Position numbers and translations under genes: made by a program
Part shown: one piece after another, positions 1 through 5,616 of the stretch
How the letters are laid out: each line of letters begins with the position of its first letter
Position numbering within the stretch: the stretch's first letter is position 1
Assembly: GCA_022793555.1 (NCBI GenBank)
Contig: JAAWDB010000125.1
Span: 1-5,683, forward strand
From: Bacilli bacterium
GTDB taxonomy: Bacteria > Bacillota_I > Bacilli_A > RF39 > UBA660
Direction: 5' to 3'
DNA: 5,683 nt
The notes under the pieces: generated by a model
Told to the model about the DNA's origin: nothing
The model's input: only the letters and a program-made list of their open reading frames with translations
The model's database searches: none

Positions 1-21
1 AGGTGAAAATCAGCAATAATT

Positions 22-507
22 TTTAAATTACTTTAAGTTTAGATTAAAAACACACCCTTGTATTCCTTGAACACGCCACCAAGCTGTAGCATTTAAATTA
101 CACTATGTTTCAATTAAAAACTTATTTTATCTTGGATGGGCAACTATGCTACTGACTTTTAAATTATTAAAAATTTAGATAAAAAAAGGGTCTCTAGAAT
201 TTCCAAAAACAGATCTAGCAACATTTACATTACAAACGGTTTAGATTAAAAATAAAAATTCGCGAAGCATTAAAGCAAACTGTATTCAACTTTAAATTAT
301 AAAAGATTTAGATTAAATTCAAAAATCTAGGCAGAAAGAAAATGACAAATCATTCTTATTAAATCACATTATGTTTTTGATAAAATCTAACTAACCTGCC
401 ACATTTTTATCATATCTAGCTATTAAATTACCATAATGTTTAGATAAATTTTTTTAGCAAATTCTTCCATCATAAAATGGACACGAACCTTTAAATTACA
501 CTTTGTA
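22..507 (-). CRISPR. Degenerate CRISPR-like array, eight repeats, probably type I-B-like remnant
   Basis: Eight copies of a roughly 29-bp unit start at 22, 92, 158, 224, 291, 358, 422 and 490, giving steps of 70, 66, 66, 67, 67, 64 and 68. On the plus strand the unit reads TTTAAATTA, seven variable bases (often CAnTATG), then TTTAGATTAAAAA. The seven intervening segments are 35-41 bp, unrelated to one another and richer in GC than the repeats. A 29-30 bp repeat with 36-37 bp spacers is the geometry of clostridial type I-B arrays. Read on the minus strand, the unit starts TTTTTAATC and ends near ATTTAAAT (ATGTAAAT at the fourth copy), like the ends and 8-nt handle of known I-B repeats as I recall them. 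The array runs off the left edge, since 1-21 look like part of another spacer. The last copy keeps only its first 16 bases before the stop codon at 508-510. No leader and no cas genes are visible. The divergence between copies is far above normal for an active array, so it may be decayed or another kind of spaced repeat. Confidence 0.6.
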
Positions 508-1638
508 TTATTTGGGCAATTTTATTTTAATATTACTTAAAGGATAACTTACACAAGGATGAATATAATGATACTCTTTATCTATTGCTCTTAAATAGTG
601 ATCATTAGATAAAACTTGCCCCTCCACTAATTTACTTCTACAAATGCCACAAACTCCAACGCCACAACGTTTTGGTGCAATAATACCTTCTCGTTCTAAA
701 GTCTTTGAAATACTTTCCGTTCCGTTACCAAACAAAATCTTTTCTTGCCCGTCAGTCAAAACACGAATCTCATAAGTTTCATTTAAATGCCCTTTCTCAC
801 ATTCATCATATAAATCATGACGAATATATTTATTAGCAATATTTAACTCCTTCAAAACCAAATTCATTCTTTCGTATAATTCTGTTGGTCCACAAACAAA
901 ATAACTCATCTTTTCCTTTTGATACTCTAAAATAAGTTCTTTTGAGATAATGCCAGAAACATAGCCATCTTTTTGTTCTTCACTTAACACATAAATAATT
1001 TTAATCTTATCACATTTTTTTACTATTTCATCAAACTCATGTTGAAAAATTAAATCATTTTCACACTTTGCTTCATACAATATCGTTAAATGAAAATCAA
1101 TTTGCCCTTCTCGAATTCCTTCCGCCATTGCTTTAAAAGGGATGATACCACTTCCACTTGCAATTGCTAAAACTTCATGAGCATCGCGTAGACTTTGATA
1201 TGTAAACTGTCCAAATGGGCCATGAATCGTAAAATAATCGCCAATATCAACTTGATAAAAAAAGTAATTCGAAACTATTCCATGTTCCACTTTCTCTACC
1301 GTAATTTGTATTTCATGATCATGAATTCGTTTTGATGAACAACTAATGGTATAAGGACGTGTATAAATAACTTCTTCAATTGGTACATCAACGGTAATAT
1401 ATTGACCCTCTTGAAATGGTGGAAATTCTCGTTCACTTATCAGCACAAAAGTCTTCACATGAGGTGATTCTACCTTTATTTCTTTTACTTGTACGACCAA
1501 AGAAGAAGGATGTAACTCAAAAGAAACTTGATTCGCACGATAATCCTTTTTAAAAGGTTTATGACTACTTTCTTTAATACATTTTGTACGATCAAGCGAA
1601 TACTTCGCTAACTTTTGCGTTTCTTTTCCATTAGACAT
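508..1638 (-). CDS. FAD/NAD(P)H-dependent reductase with C-terminal [2Fe-2S] ferredoxin domain
   Basis: This 376-residue cytoplasmic protein should take electrons from NAD(P)H through a flavin to a [2Fe-2S] cluster and on to a partner. After an N-terminal tail of about 45 residues of unknown role comes a ferredoxin-reductase FAD domain, with GQY at 78-80 and the flavin motif RPYTIS at 94-99. The nucleotide-binding domain follows, with GSGIIP at 162-167 and CGP at 249-251. A plant-type ferredoxin domain (about 288-376) has cysteines 325, 330, 333 and 362 in the expected C-X4-C-X2-C-X28-C pattern. The layout matches a reductase family common in Clostridia whose substrates are mostly undefined. 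The ATG at 1638 is preceded by AGGAGG (1645-1650) with a 6-nt gap. It overlaps the end of the upstream flavoprotein gene by 8 bp, so the two are probably translationally coupled. Domains are confident; the physiological acceptor is inferred only from that neighbour. Confidence 0.9.
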   Translation of the reverse strand: MSNGKETQKLAKYSLDRTKCIKESSHKPFKKDYRANQVSFELHPSSLVVQVKEIKVESPHVKTFVLISEREFPPFQEGQYITVDVPIEEVIYTRPYTISCSSKRIHDHEIQITVEKVEHGIVSNYFFYQVDIGDYFTIHGPFGQFTYQSLRDAHEVLAIASGSGIIPFKAMAEGIREGQIDFHLTILYEAKCENDLIFQHEFDEIVKKCDKIKIIYVLSEEQKDGYVSGIISKELILEYQKEKMSYFVCGPTELYERMNLVLKELNIANKYIRHDLYDECEKGHLNETYEIRVLTDGQEKILFGNGTESISKTLEREGIIAPKRCGVGVCGICRSKLVEGQVLSNDHYLRAIDKEYHYIHPCVSYPLSNIKIKLPK

Positions 1639-3145
1639 ACGATTCCTCCTCTTTTATATCTTCTAGTGTTAATAAAGCTGCATCTTCACCACTCAAATAA
1701 GTAGAAACAAAATCACTCATCCGTGTTCCAAATCCTCCACAAAAATGGACATGATTAAGAAACTGCTCTTTTCTCTCATTTAACATTCTTGGAAGAAGAT
1801 TATCATACCCCTTCGCTAAATATCCATAGGTAACGCCAGAAGGATGTCCTCCATATCGAGCAAAAGTTACCGGTGTAGCCACTTCAATTTCTTCAATCGC
1901 ATCAACAATAGAAGTATTCGTGGCACGCTCAAATACCTCAATAAAATGCCGAGCAATTTTATCTTTTAAAGCAAAATAGTTTTCACTAGTAACCACTTTA
2001 TCAAAATCATCACCAAACAAAAGTGAAGAAATACAAAGAGTCGTTATAGAAGAAGATTTCCGAACCATATTTTCATAAACCGTTGCTACACAACCCGTAT
2101 GATAAATTTCACGCATTCGTTTTGCTTCTATATTACTGTCCAAAGAATCATAAATTAAATAACGAGCTTCTGTGATTCCTAATTCTTGGGGACTCTTATT
2201 TAATCCTAAATAAACACTAAAACCTCTAGCTCCCAAAGTTCTTGCATTACAAATTTGATTCATCTCTTTCGTCTGCTTATCTTTGGGAAGAAATGAACCA
2301 AAAAAAACATTTGGACTAACATTTGAGATTAAATGTTTTGCATAAAAAATACTACCATCTGCTACTTGAACACCAGAAATTTGATCTTCCGTAAATAAAA
2401 CTTTTTCCACTTTACTAAAAAGACGAATGGTTCCCCCAAGACGTTCAAACTCTTCTTGGATCACTAAAGATAATGCATAACTTCTTTTAATAGGATAAGT
2501 CACGCCATTGGTGAAACGAGCATAAAAAGAAGGAGCAAAAGATACAAAGGATAAATCTCTAGATGGACTACCATAAAAAATCCAACTTGAAGCCAAAATT
2601 TCCCGAATCTTTTTTGGCATTTTTAACTTTTCAAATACCTCTTCCAAAGAGCATGTAGAAATTTCTAAAAAATGAGGACATTCTTGTTCCAATAATTCTT
2701 CAAAACCTTTTCGTTTTTCCTCCACATGTTTAAGTGCTATTACGCTCTCTTTACATAAATTCCAAAAATTTTCTATACTTTCCCGACATCCAGGAACAAC
2801 TTCTTCCATTTTTAAAAGGAATGTAGAAAATGAATGAGGAATCAAATAAGATTCATGTGTATTTAAAGTAACTACATAATCATTGGCAATTTCTGAGTAT
2901 TCTAACATATTTGTAATCCCAAGTCGTTCAAATAATTTAGTCATTTCACTTTCATTTCCAAGACCATATCCATTTAATCCTTGTAAAAAAGCATCAAATT
3001 CAAACCTTCCACGCACAAAACTGGTAGCAAATCCCCCAGCTCCACTTCCAGCTTCTAGCAAAAGAACCTTTTTTCCAGCCTTTTGCAAAGTTAAAGAGGC
3101 AACTAAGCCACCATTTCCTGCTCCAATTACAATCACATCATACAT
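1631..3145 (-). CDS. CrtI/CrtISO-like FAD-dependent oxidoreductase (phytoene desaturase superfamily)
   Basis: A 504-residue flavoprotein. The N-terminus holds the dinucleotide-binding fold, IGAGNGG at 7-13 (GxGxxG) with the ribose-binding acid E31 in LLLEAG. This is followed by the GGFATS segment at 38-42 and beyond, typical of phytoene desaturase, carotenoid isomerase and retinol saturase relatives. The C-terminus has HPSGVTYGY at 434-442 and the second FAD motif VHFCGGFG at 466-473, also typical. The family adds or removes hydrogens at C=C bonds of hydrophobic substrates, but no carotenoid genes lie nearby, so a carotenoid role is not supported. The reading frame stays open to an ATG at 3211, but I place the start at 3145: the fold begins there with MYDVIVIG, and AGGAGG lies 9 nt upstream. 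The extra 22 residues would also run across the promoter and terminator of this gap. It is first in a two-gene operon with the overlapping [2Fe-2S] reductase, its likely electron donor. True substrate unknown. Confidence 0.85.
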   Translation of the reverse strand: MYDVIVIGAGNGGLVASLTLQKAGKKVLLLEAGSGAGGFATSFVRGRFEFDAFLQGLNGYGLGNESEMTKLFERLGITNMLEYSEIANDYVVTLNTHESYLIPHSFSTFLLKMEEVVPGCRESIENFWNLCKESVIALKHVEEKRKGFEELLEQECPHFLEISTCSLEEVFEKLKMPKKIREILASSWIFYGSPSRDLSFVSFAPSFYARFTNGVTYPIKRSYALSLVIQEEFERLGGTIRLFSKVEKVLFTEDQISGVQVADGSIFYAKHLISNVSPNVFFGSFLPKDKQTKEMNQICNARTLGARGFSVYLGLNKSPQELGITEARYLIYDSLDSNIEAKRMREIYHTGCVATVYENMVRKSSSITTLCISSLLFGDDFDKVVTSENYFALKDKIARHFIEVFERATNTSIVDAIEEIEVATPVTFARYGGHPSGVTYGYLAKGYDNLLPRMLNERKEQFLNHVHFCGGFGTRMSDFVSTYLSGEDAALLTLEDIKEEESYV

Positions 3146-3154
3146 AAAAAAGCC

Positions 3155-3160
3155 CCTCCT
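3155..3160 (-). promoter_or_regulatory. Ribosome binding site that fixes the flavoprotein start at 3145
   Basis: The minus strand reads AGGAGG here, 9 nt before the ATG at 3143-3145. It decides against the in-frame ATG at 3211, which lies inside the terminator of the upstream gene and would add 22 residues before the FAD-binding strand. Confidence 0.85.
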
Positions 3161-3170
3161 TATTATTACT

Positions 3171-3179
3171 AGTATAGCA
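3171..3179 (-). promoter_or_regulatory. Extended -10 promoter for the flavoprotein-reductase operon
   Basis: The minus strand reads TGC then TATACT, an extended -10 with five of six consensus bases. It lies about 25 nt ahead of the start codon and just after the terminator of the upstream gene. No good -35 box is present at 16-18 nt (TTTTTC at best), which is common for extended -10 promoters. A perfect TATAAT also occurs at 3203-3208, but it sits inside the terminator hairpin. Confidence 0.5.
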
Positions 3180-3187
3180 AAAAAAGG

Positions 3188-3218
3188 ACAAAAGAAAAAG
3201 AGATTATACAAAATCTCT
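3188..3218 (-). terminator. Rho-independent terminator of the TfoX-domain gene
   Basis: On the minus strand a 7-bp stem (AGAGATT at 3212-3218 pairing with AATCTCT at 3199-3205) closes a 6-nt loop and is followed by TTTTTCTTTTG. It lies 23 bp beyond the stop codon of the TfoX-domain gene and separates it from the flavoprotein operon. The stem is A/T-rich, so efficiency may be modest. Confidence 0.65.
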
Positions 3219-3241
3219 CAAATTACAATAGATTTACTTTT

Positions 3242-3529
3242 TTAAGATAAATCTTGAACCGTTGCCAAAACAATATCCCGAATTTCTTCTTTCGATTCAC
3301 TCATCACCATATACATAGGTTTAGCCTTTGGATAAGGAATAACTTCAGGCATATTAAAATTTTGATTTTGTATACCCTTTTTTACTAAGAAACGATTATC
3401 ATATATTCCCCCAAATAAAATACCTTGATAATATAAAAGATATTCTCCCATCATAGCACGACAGCTTATTCCTTCAAGCAAATTAAGCTGCTCTAATAAA
3501 TAATCACGATAATTTTTCGTTGTTGCCAT
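3242..3529 (-). CDS. Stand-alone TfoX/Sxy N-terminal domain protein
   Basis: The product is 95 residues. Residues 24-50 carry the family signature: RAMMGEYLLYY, then GGIYDNRFLVK, followed by a Pro/Tyr-rich stretch (IPYPKAKPMY, 64-73). This is the N-terminal domain of TfoX/Sxy. The full-length proteobacterial protein is a competence regulator that also has a C-terminal DNA-associated domain, absent here. Short versions of this kind are widespread in Bacillota and have no settled function, so a competence role should not be assumed. The ATG at 3529 is preceded by GAGGA with a 6-nt gap. It has its own promoter in the 37-bp gap behind the ferritin-like gene and a terminator downstream, so it can be transcribed alone. 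The family call is firm; the function is not. Confidence 0.85.
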   Translation of the reverse strand: MATTKNYRDYLLEQLNLLEGISCRAMMGEYLLYYQGILFGGIYDNRFLVKKGIQNQNFNMPEVIPYPKAKPMYMVMSESKEEIRDIVLATVQDLS

Positions 3530-3552
3530 AGAAAATCCTCACTTTACTTCAG

Positions 3553-3561
3553 ATTATATCA
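3553..3561 (-). promoter_or_regulatory. Extended -10 promoter of the TfoX-domain gene
   Basis: The minus strand reads TGA then a perfect TATAAT, 23 nt upstream of the ATG at 3529. No clear -35 at 16-18 nt is seen, since that region codes for the end of the ferritin-like protein. The perfect -10 plus TGn makes a start here likely. Confidence 0.6.
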
Positions 3562-3566
3562 TATTC

Positions 3567-4064
3567 CTAAGTAAGAGATTGTAATAATTTTTCAAAGATT
3601 TCTAAATGAAGTCGTTCATCTAAAACAATTCGTTTTAAAACAATCTTAACCTCGTCGGATTCAATAACATGAATTAAAGAATTATACTGTAAAATAGCTT
3701 GTTTTTCTGCTTCCATATTAAGTAATAACATTTCTTTTAAATCTGCTTCATAATTCACATACTTGGCTGACCAGAATTCATGTTTATCAACAATGGGATC
3801 TAAATAAATTGGATAAACACCGAGTTCCCGAATCAGCTCTGCCAACATTTTTAAATGGCGCATTTCTACTTCAGCGATTTTTTCTAATATTAAAGCCACA
3901 TCCTTTGCCGAATTTTGCAAAACAACACTTTGAAACATATATTGATGAATCGCTGTATCTTCACTCACATCTCCAGCATAAGAATGCATAATCATTCTTG
4001 CTGTTTCCGGGTCTTTTTTCTTTACCACTATTTTAGGATAAGGAATATCTACATTACATTTCAT
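3567..4064 (-). CDS. Ferritin-like di-iron domain protein
   Basis: A 165-residue protein made almost entirely of a four-helix ferritin-like bundle. The likely di-metal ligands are E35 in helix 1 (SEDTAIHQY), E67 and H70 in helix 2 (EMRH), E120 in helix 3 (EAEKQAI), and E150 and H153 in helix 4 (DERLH). These are two ExxH motifs in the usual places. The N-terminus IPYPKIVVKKKDP and the segment around KYVNYEADL resemble a small family in Clostridia and Bacilli annotated as ferritin-like, rubrerythrin-like or manganese-catalase-like. No rubredoxin domain is present. A role in iron storage or peroxide defence is plausible by family but not shown. A weak Shine-Dalgarno GGTGA (4069-4073) precedes the ATG. 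It follows the CapA gene after 37 bp with no terminator between, so it may be co-transcribed. The long inverted repeat at 4076-4104 lies immediately before its ribosome binding site and may regulate it. Confidence 0.8.
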   Translation of the reverse strand: MKCNVDIPYPKIVVKKKDPETARMIMHSYAGDVSEDTAIHQYMFQSVVLQNSAKDVALILEKIAEVEMRHLKMLAELIRELGVYPIYLDPIVDKHEFWSAKYVNYEADLKEMLLLNMEAEKQAILQYNSLIHVIESDEVKIVLKRIVLDERLHLEIFEKLLQSLT

Positions 4065-4075
4065 AATTTCACCAT

Positions 4076-4104
4076 TAATAATGTATGTTTAAAATACATT
4101 ATTA
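4076..4104. promoter_or_regulatory. Perfect 11-bp inverted repeat, candidate operator or leader stem-loop
   Basis: TAATAATGTAT (4076-4086) and its exact complement ATACATTATTA (4094-4104) flank a 7-nt centre, GTTTAAA. The right arm overlaps the stop codon of the CapA gene, and the left arm ends 2 bp before the GGTGA of the ferritin-like gene. No run of T follows on the minus strand, so it is not a standard terminator. A weak promoter (TTGGGG, 18 nt, CATAAT at 4101-4106) would have its -10 overlapped by the repeat, as in a repressor site. It does not match the Fur, PerR, TnrA or Rex consensus as I know them. Confidence 0.5.
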
Positions 4105-5247
4105 TGTATACCAAACCATGGGCACCCCAAAACTTTCCACAATTTTTTTCTTCTTTGACACAACCTCATCTTTTTGATTTAAAATACTGGCATCAATTTT
4201 ATCAAATAAGTAGACTTTAAAATCTCGAAACTGACGATTATACGAAGTATACGTTAAATTCGTTTCTAAATTACCTATTTCAATTGTTTTTTCACCGCCA
4301 CGCTCTTTTTTTGTAATTGTAAGCCCAGCCATTAAACCTACTAACTGATCGATTCCCGTTTGCGCAGAAATAAAATTACCAAACGAATAAAAGACATAAG
4401 TATTACCAATCTTTTCAATTGGTTCAATAACATGAGGATGATTTCCAATCACAATATCTACTCCAGAAGAAGCTAAAAAATGAGCAATCCGTACTTGCTC
4501 TTCTATTGGTTCATTATGATATTCACTTCCCCAATGCATAGCTACTAAAATTATATCAACTGTATCTTTTACCTTGGAAATATCTTCTAAAACTCTTTCA
4601 TCGGAATACACATTAACCAAATACTCTTCTCCTTTTGGAACATTAATTCCATTTGTTGTTGTAGTATAAGATAAAAAAGCATAACGAATACCATTTTTTT
4701 CACCGACAGGAATCGTTTTTTGACACGTTACAGAATCACAAGAACCACTCATTAACACACCACTTTGTTTACTCCAATATTGATATGAATGAAAAATGGC
4801 TTCTCGTCCCCGATCAAGAGTATGATTATTTGCAGTACTAACCAGATTAAAACCTGCATCAACAAAAGCATCTCCTACTTCATAAGGAGAATTAAATCGA
4901 GGATATGTAGATAAACCTATCTCTTCTCCACCTAAAATGCTCTCTTGATTATAATAAGCCAAATCATAAGATTGAATAATGGGTTTAATCATTTCTAATT
5001 GTTTCAAGAAAGAATATTTTCCATCATTGTAACCATCTTTATAAACCCCATCATGATATAAAGCATCTCCAACCATAACAAGGCGTAGCGTAGAAACTTT
5101 TTCTCTTAACTCAGGAATATTGCCATCAATCAAGTAGGTATCAGTTATATAAAGATCAACATTTAAAATATGATATATTCGAAGTAATAAAAAAATACCT
5201 ATACTAACAAATATCACCATAAGATAAATTTTTTCAGGGACTTTCAT
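4102..5247 (-). CDS. Membrane-anchored CapA-family (PGA_cap) protein
   Basis: The product is 381 residues. A single N-terminal hydrophobic segment (about 9-23) preceded by lysines should anchor it with the main domain outside the cell. The domain is the CapA/PgsA metallophosphatase-like fold, with its motifs in order: MVGDALYH (58-65, D61), NQE (100-102), ANNHTLDRG (139-147), HWGSEY (238-243), GNHPH (268-272) and YSFGNF (287-292). The Asp, Asn and His residues are those expected to bind metal. CapA was named for poly-gamma-glutamate capsule synthesis, but many homologues occur alone and may act on other cell-envelope polymers. None of the ligase or export genes (capB, capC) is seen here, so a capsule role is only a possibility. 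The ATG at 5247 follows AGGTGAT. Transcription is divergent from the tRNA-Thr gene, and the next gene is the ferritin-like one. Bases 4902-4981, covering residues about 90-115 and the NQE motif, recur exactly at the right end of the window. Confidence 0.9.
   Translation of the reverse strand: MKVPEKIYLMVIFVSIGIFLLLRIYHILNVDLYITDTYLIDGNIPELREKVSTLRLVMVGDALYHDGVYKDGYNDGKYSFLKQLEMIKPIIQSYDLAYYNQESILGGEEIGLSTYPRFNSPYEVGDAFVDAGFNLVSTANNHTLDRGREAIFHSYQYWSKQSGVLMSGSCDSVTCQKTIPVGEKNGIRYAFLSYTTTTNGINVPKGEEYLVNVYSDERVLEDISKVKDTVDIILVAMHWGSEYHNEPIEEQVRIAHFLASSGVDIVIGNHPHVIEPIEKIGNTYVFYSFGNFISAQTGIDQLVGLMAGLTITKKERGGEKTIEIGNLETNLTYTSYNRQFRDFKVYLFDKIDASILNQKDEVVSKKKKIVESFGVPMVWYT
4902..4981 (+). repeat. 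80-bp exact direct repeat, copy 1 (inside CapA gene)
   Basis: Bases 4902-4981 are identical to 5604-5683, a constant offset of 702. Here they are in place inside the CapA frame, antisense to the plus strand, so this copy is the original. Identity stops at once on the left: G at 4901 against T at 5603. Confidence 0.95.
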
Positions 5248-5262
5248 AGCATCACCTATTTA

Positions 5263-5290
5263 ATTATAAAAAAGAACAAAATTTTTCCAA
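5263..5290 (-). promoter_or_regulatory. Candidate promoter of the CapA gene
   Basis: On the minus strand, TTGGAA (5285-5290), a 16-nt spacer and a perfect TATAAT (5263-5268) precede the ATG at 5247. The predicted start would fall close to the AGGTGAT ribosome site and leave a leader of only about 10 nt. A start site further upstream in the T-rich stretch is therefore also possible. Confidence 0.4.
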
Positions 5291-5335
5291 AGAAAAAGAA
5301 TTCGACAAAATATAAAATAGAAAAAACACTTCTAC

Positions 5336-5364
5336 TTTACATTTGATGAAATTTATAATAATAT
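5336..5364 (+). promoter_or_regulatory. Candidate promoter of the tRNA-Thr gene
   Basis: TTTACA (5336-5341, five of six consensus bases), a 17-nt spacer and TAATAT (5359-5364) place a start about 4 nt before the mature tRNA 5' end. A perfect TATAAT at 5354-5359 is an alternative -10 but has no good -35 at the right distance. Confidence 0.5.
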
Positions 5365-5374
5365 TTTATCAGAT

Positions 5375-5448
5375 GCCGATTTAGTACAGTGGTAGTACAG
5401 ATGCATGGTAAGCATCAGAGGGCAGTTCAATTCTGCCAATCGGCACCA
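5375..5448 (+). tRNA. tRNA-Thr (anticodon GGU), CCA encoded
   Basis: The cloverleaf is complete. The acceptor arms GCCGATT (5375-5381) and AATCGGC (5438-5444) pair perfectly. The D stem is GTAC/GTAC with loop AGTGGTA. The anticodon stem GATGC/GCATC has loop ATGGTAA, so the anticodon is GGT at 5407-5409 and reads ACC/ACU. The variable loop is 4 nt, and the T stem GGCAG/CTGCC has loop TTCAATT. The discriminator is A5445, followed by an encoded CCA at 5446-5448. The first base pairs G1-C72 and C2-G71 also fit threonine identity. It is the only RNA gene in the window and is transcribed away from the protein-coding block. Confidence 0.95.
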
Positions 5449-5461
5449 GATTGATAAGAAA

Positions 5462-5480
5462 CTCGAACTTTCCATTCGAG
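5462..5480 (+). other. Small hairpin between tRNA-Thr and the terminator
   Basis: CTCGAA and TTCGAG form a perfect 6-bp stem with a 7-nt loop (CTTTCCA), starting 13 nt after the tRNA CCA. It has no T run of its own. It could be part of 3' trailer processing of the tRNA transcript, or chance. Confidence 0.4.
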
Positions 5481-5493
5481 AGTAATAAATATT

Positions 5494-5519
5494 AACTAGA
5501 AGTACCGTCTAGTTTTTTT
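5494..5519 (+). terminator. Rho-independent terminator after tRNA-Thr
   Basis: AACTAGA (5494-5500) pairs with TCTAGTT (5508-5514) around a 7-nt loop, and the 3' arm runs into seven T (5513-5519). It would end the tRNA-Thr transcript about 70 nt after the CCA. It lies only 28 bp before the next ATG, so that frame needs read-through or processing to be expressed from the tRNA promoter. Confidence 0.8.
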
Positions 5520-5547
5520 GTTATTTAAGGATAGGAAGTGAAGAGTT

Positions 5548-5616
5548 ATGAAGGAAGTAAAGGAATTAGATTTTGATAAGGAAGTATTAAACAGGATTGA
5601 AATGATATGTAGATAA
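5548..5616 (+). pseudogene. Start of an unidentified gene, cut by the 80-bp duplication
   Basis: An ATG at 5548 follows AGGAAG (5533-5538, 9-nt gap) and opens a charged sequence, MKEVKELDFDKEVLNRIE. The frame then enters the copied CapA segment at 5604 and stops at TAA 5614-5616, so only about 18 residues are native. The start codon context and composition look like a real gene start. The beginning slightly recalls thioredoxins (a DFDKEVL-type first helix), but that is a guess from 18 residues with no active site present. Whether the gene is truly broken depends on whether the join is real. Confidence 0.4.

Noticed and set aside
188..421. TCTAG recurring in several spacers
   Set aside because: It appears a few times in spacers 3, 5 and 6, but it is a short motif in AT-rich DNA and has no fixed position, so chance is enough to explain it.
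22..507. Array as integron attC sites or plasmid iterons
   Set aside because: The units lack the long palindromic arms of attC sites and no integrase or cassettes are present. Iterons are usually packed closely, at about 20 bp, rather than at 66 bp with unrelated sequence between.
3146..3211. 22-residue N-terminal extension of the flavoprotein
   Set aside because: It lies before a strong AGGAGG and start codon that fit the FAD fold exactly, and it would cover the promoter and part of the upstream terminator. It is not a signal peptide on a protein whose Rossmann strand begins at the next Met.
2883..3245. Plus-strand open frame of 120 codons
   Set aside because: It lies antisense to the start of the CrtI-like flavoprotein, its predicted protein looks like no known domain, and no convincing ribosome site was seen. 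It is a shadow of the real gene.
4076..4104. Dyad as the terminator of the CapA gene
   Set aside because: The right arm includes the stop codon and no T tract follows on the minus strand, so it does not have the form of a rho-independent terminator.
3809..4220. Two overlapping plus-strand frames (3809-3991 and 3915-4220)
   Set aside because: Both are antisense to the ferritin-like and CapA genes, with amino acid content (many His, Phe, Ile) typical of frame shadows.
5462..5480. Hairpin as the anticodon arm of a second, broken tRNA
   Set aside because: The 7-nt loop has T at the right place, but no acceptor, D or T arm can be built around it.
5494..5514. T-box-like motif in the terminator loop (GTACCG)
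   Set aside because: It only partly resembles the TGGNACCGCG core. No Stem I, specifier loop or antiterminator is present, and it follows a tRNA gene rather than leading an aminoacyl-tRNA gene.
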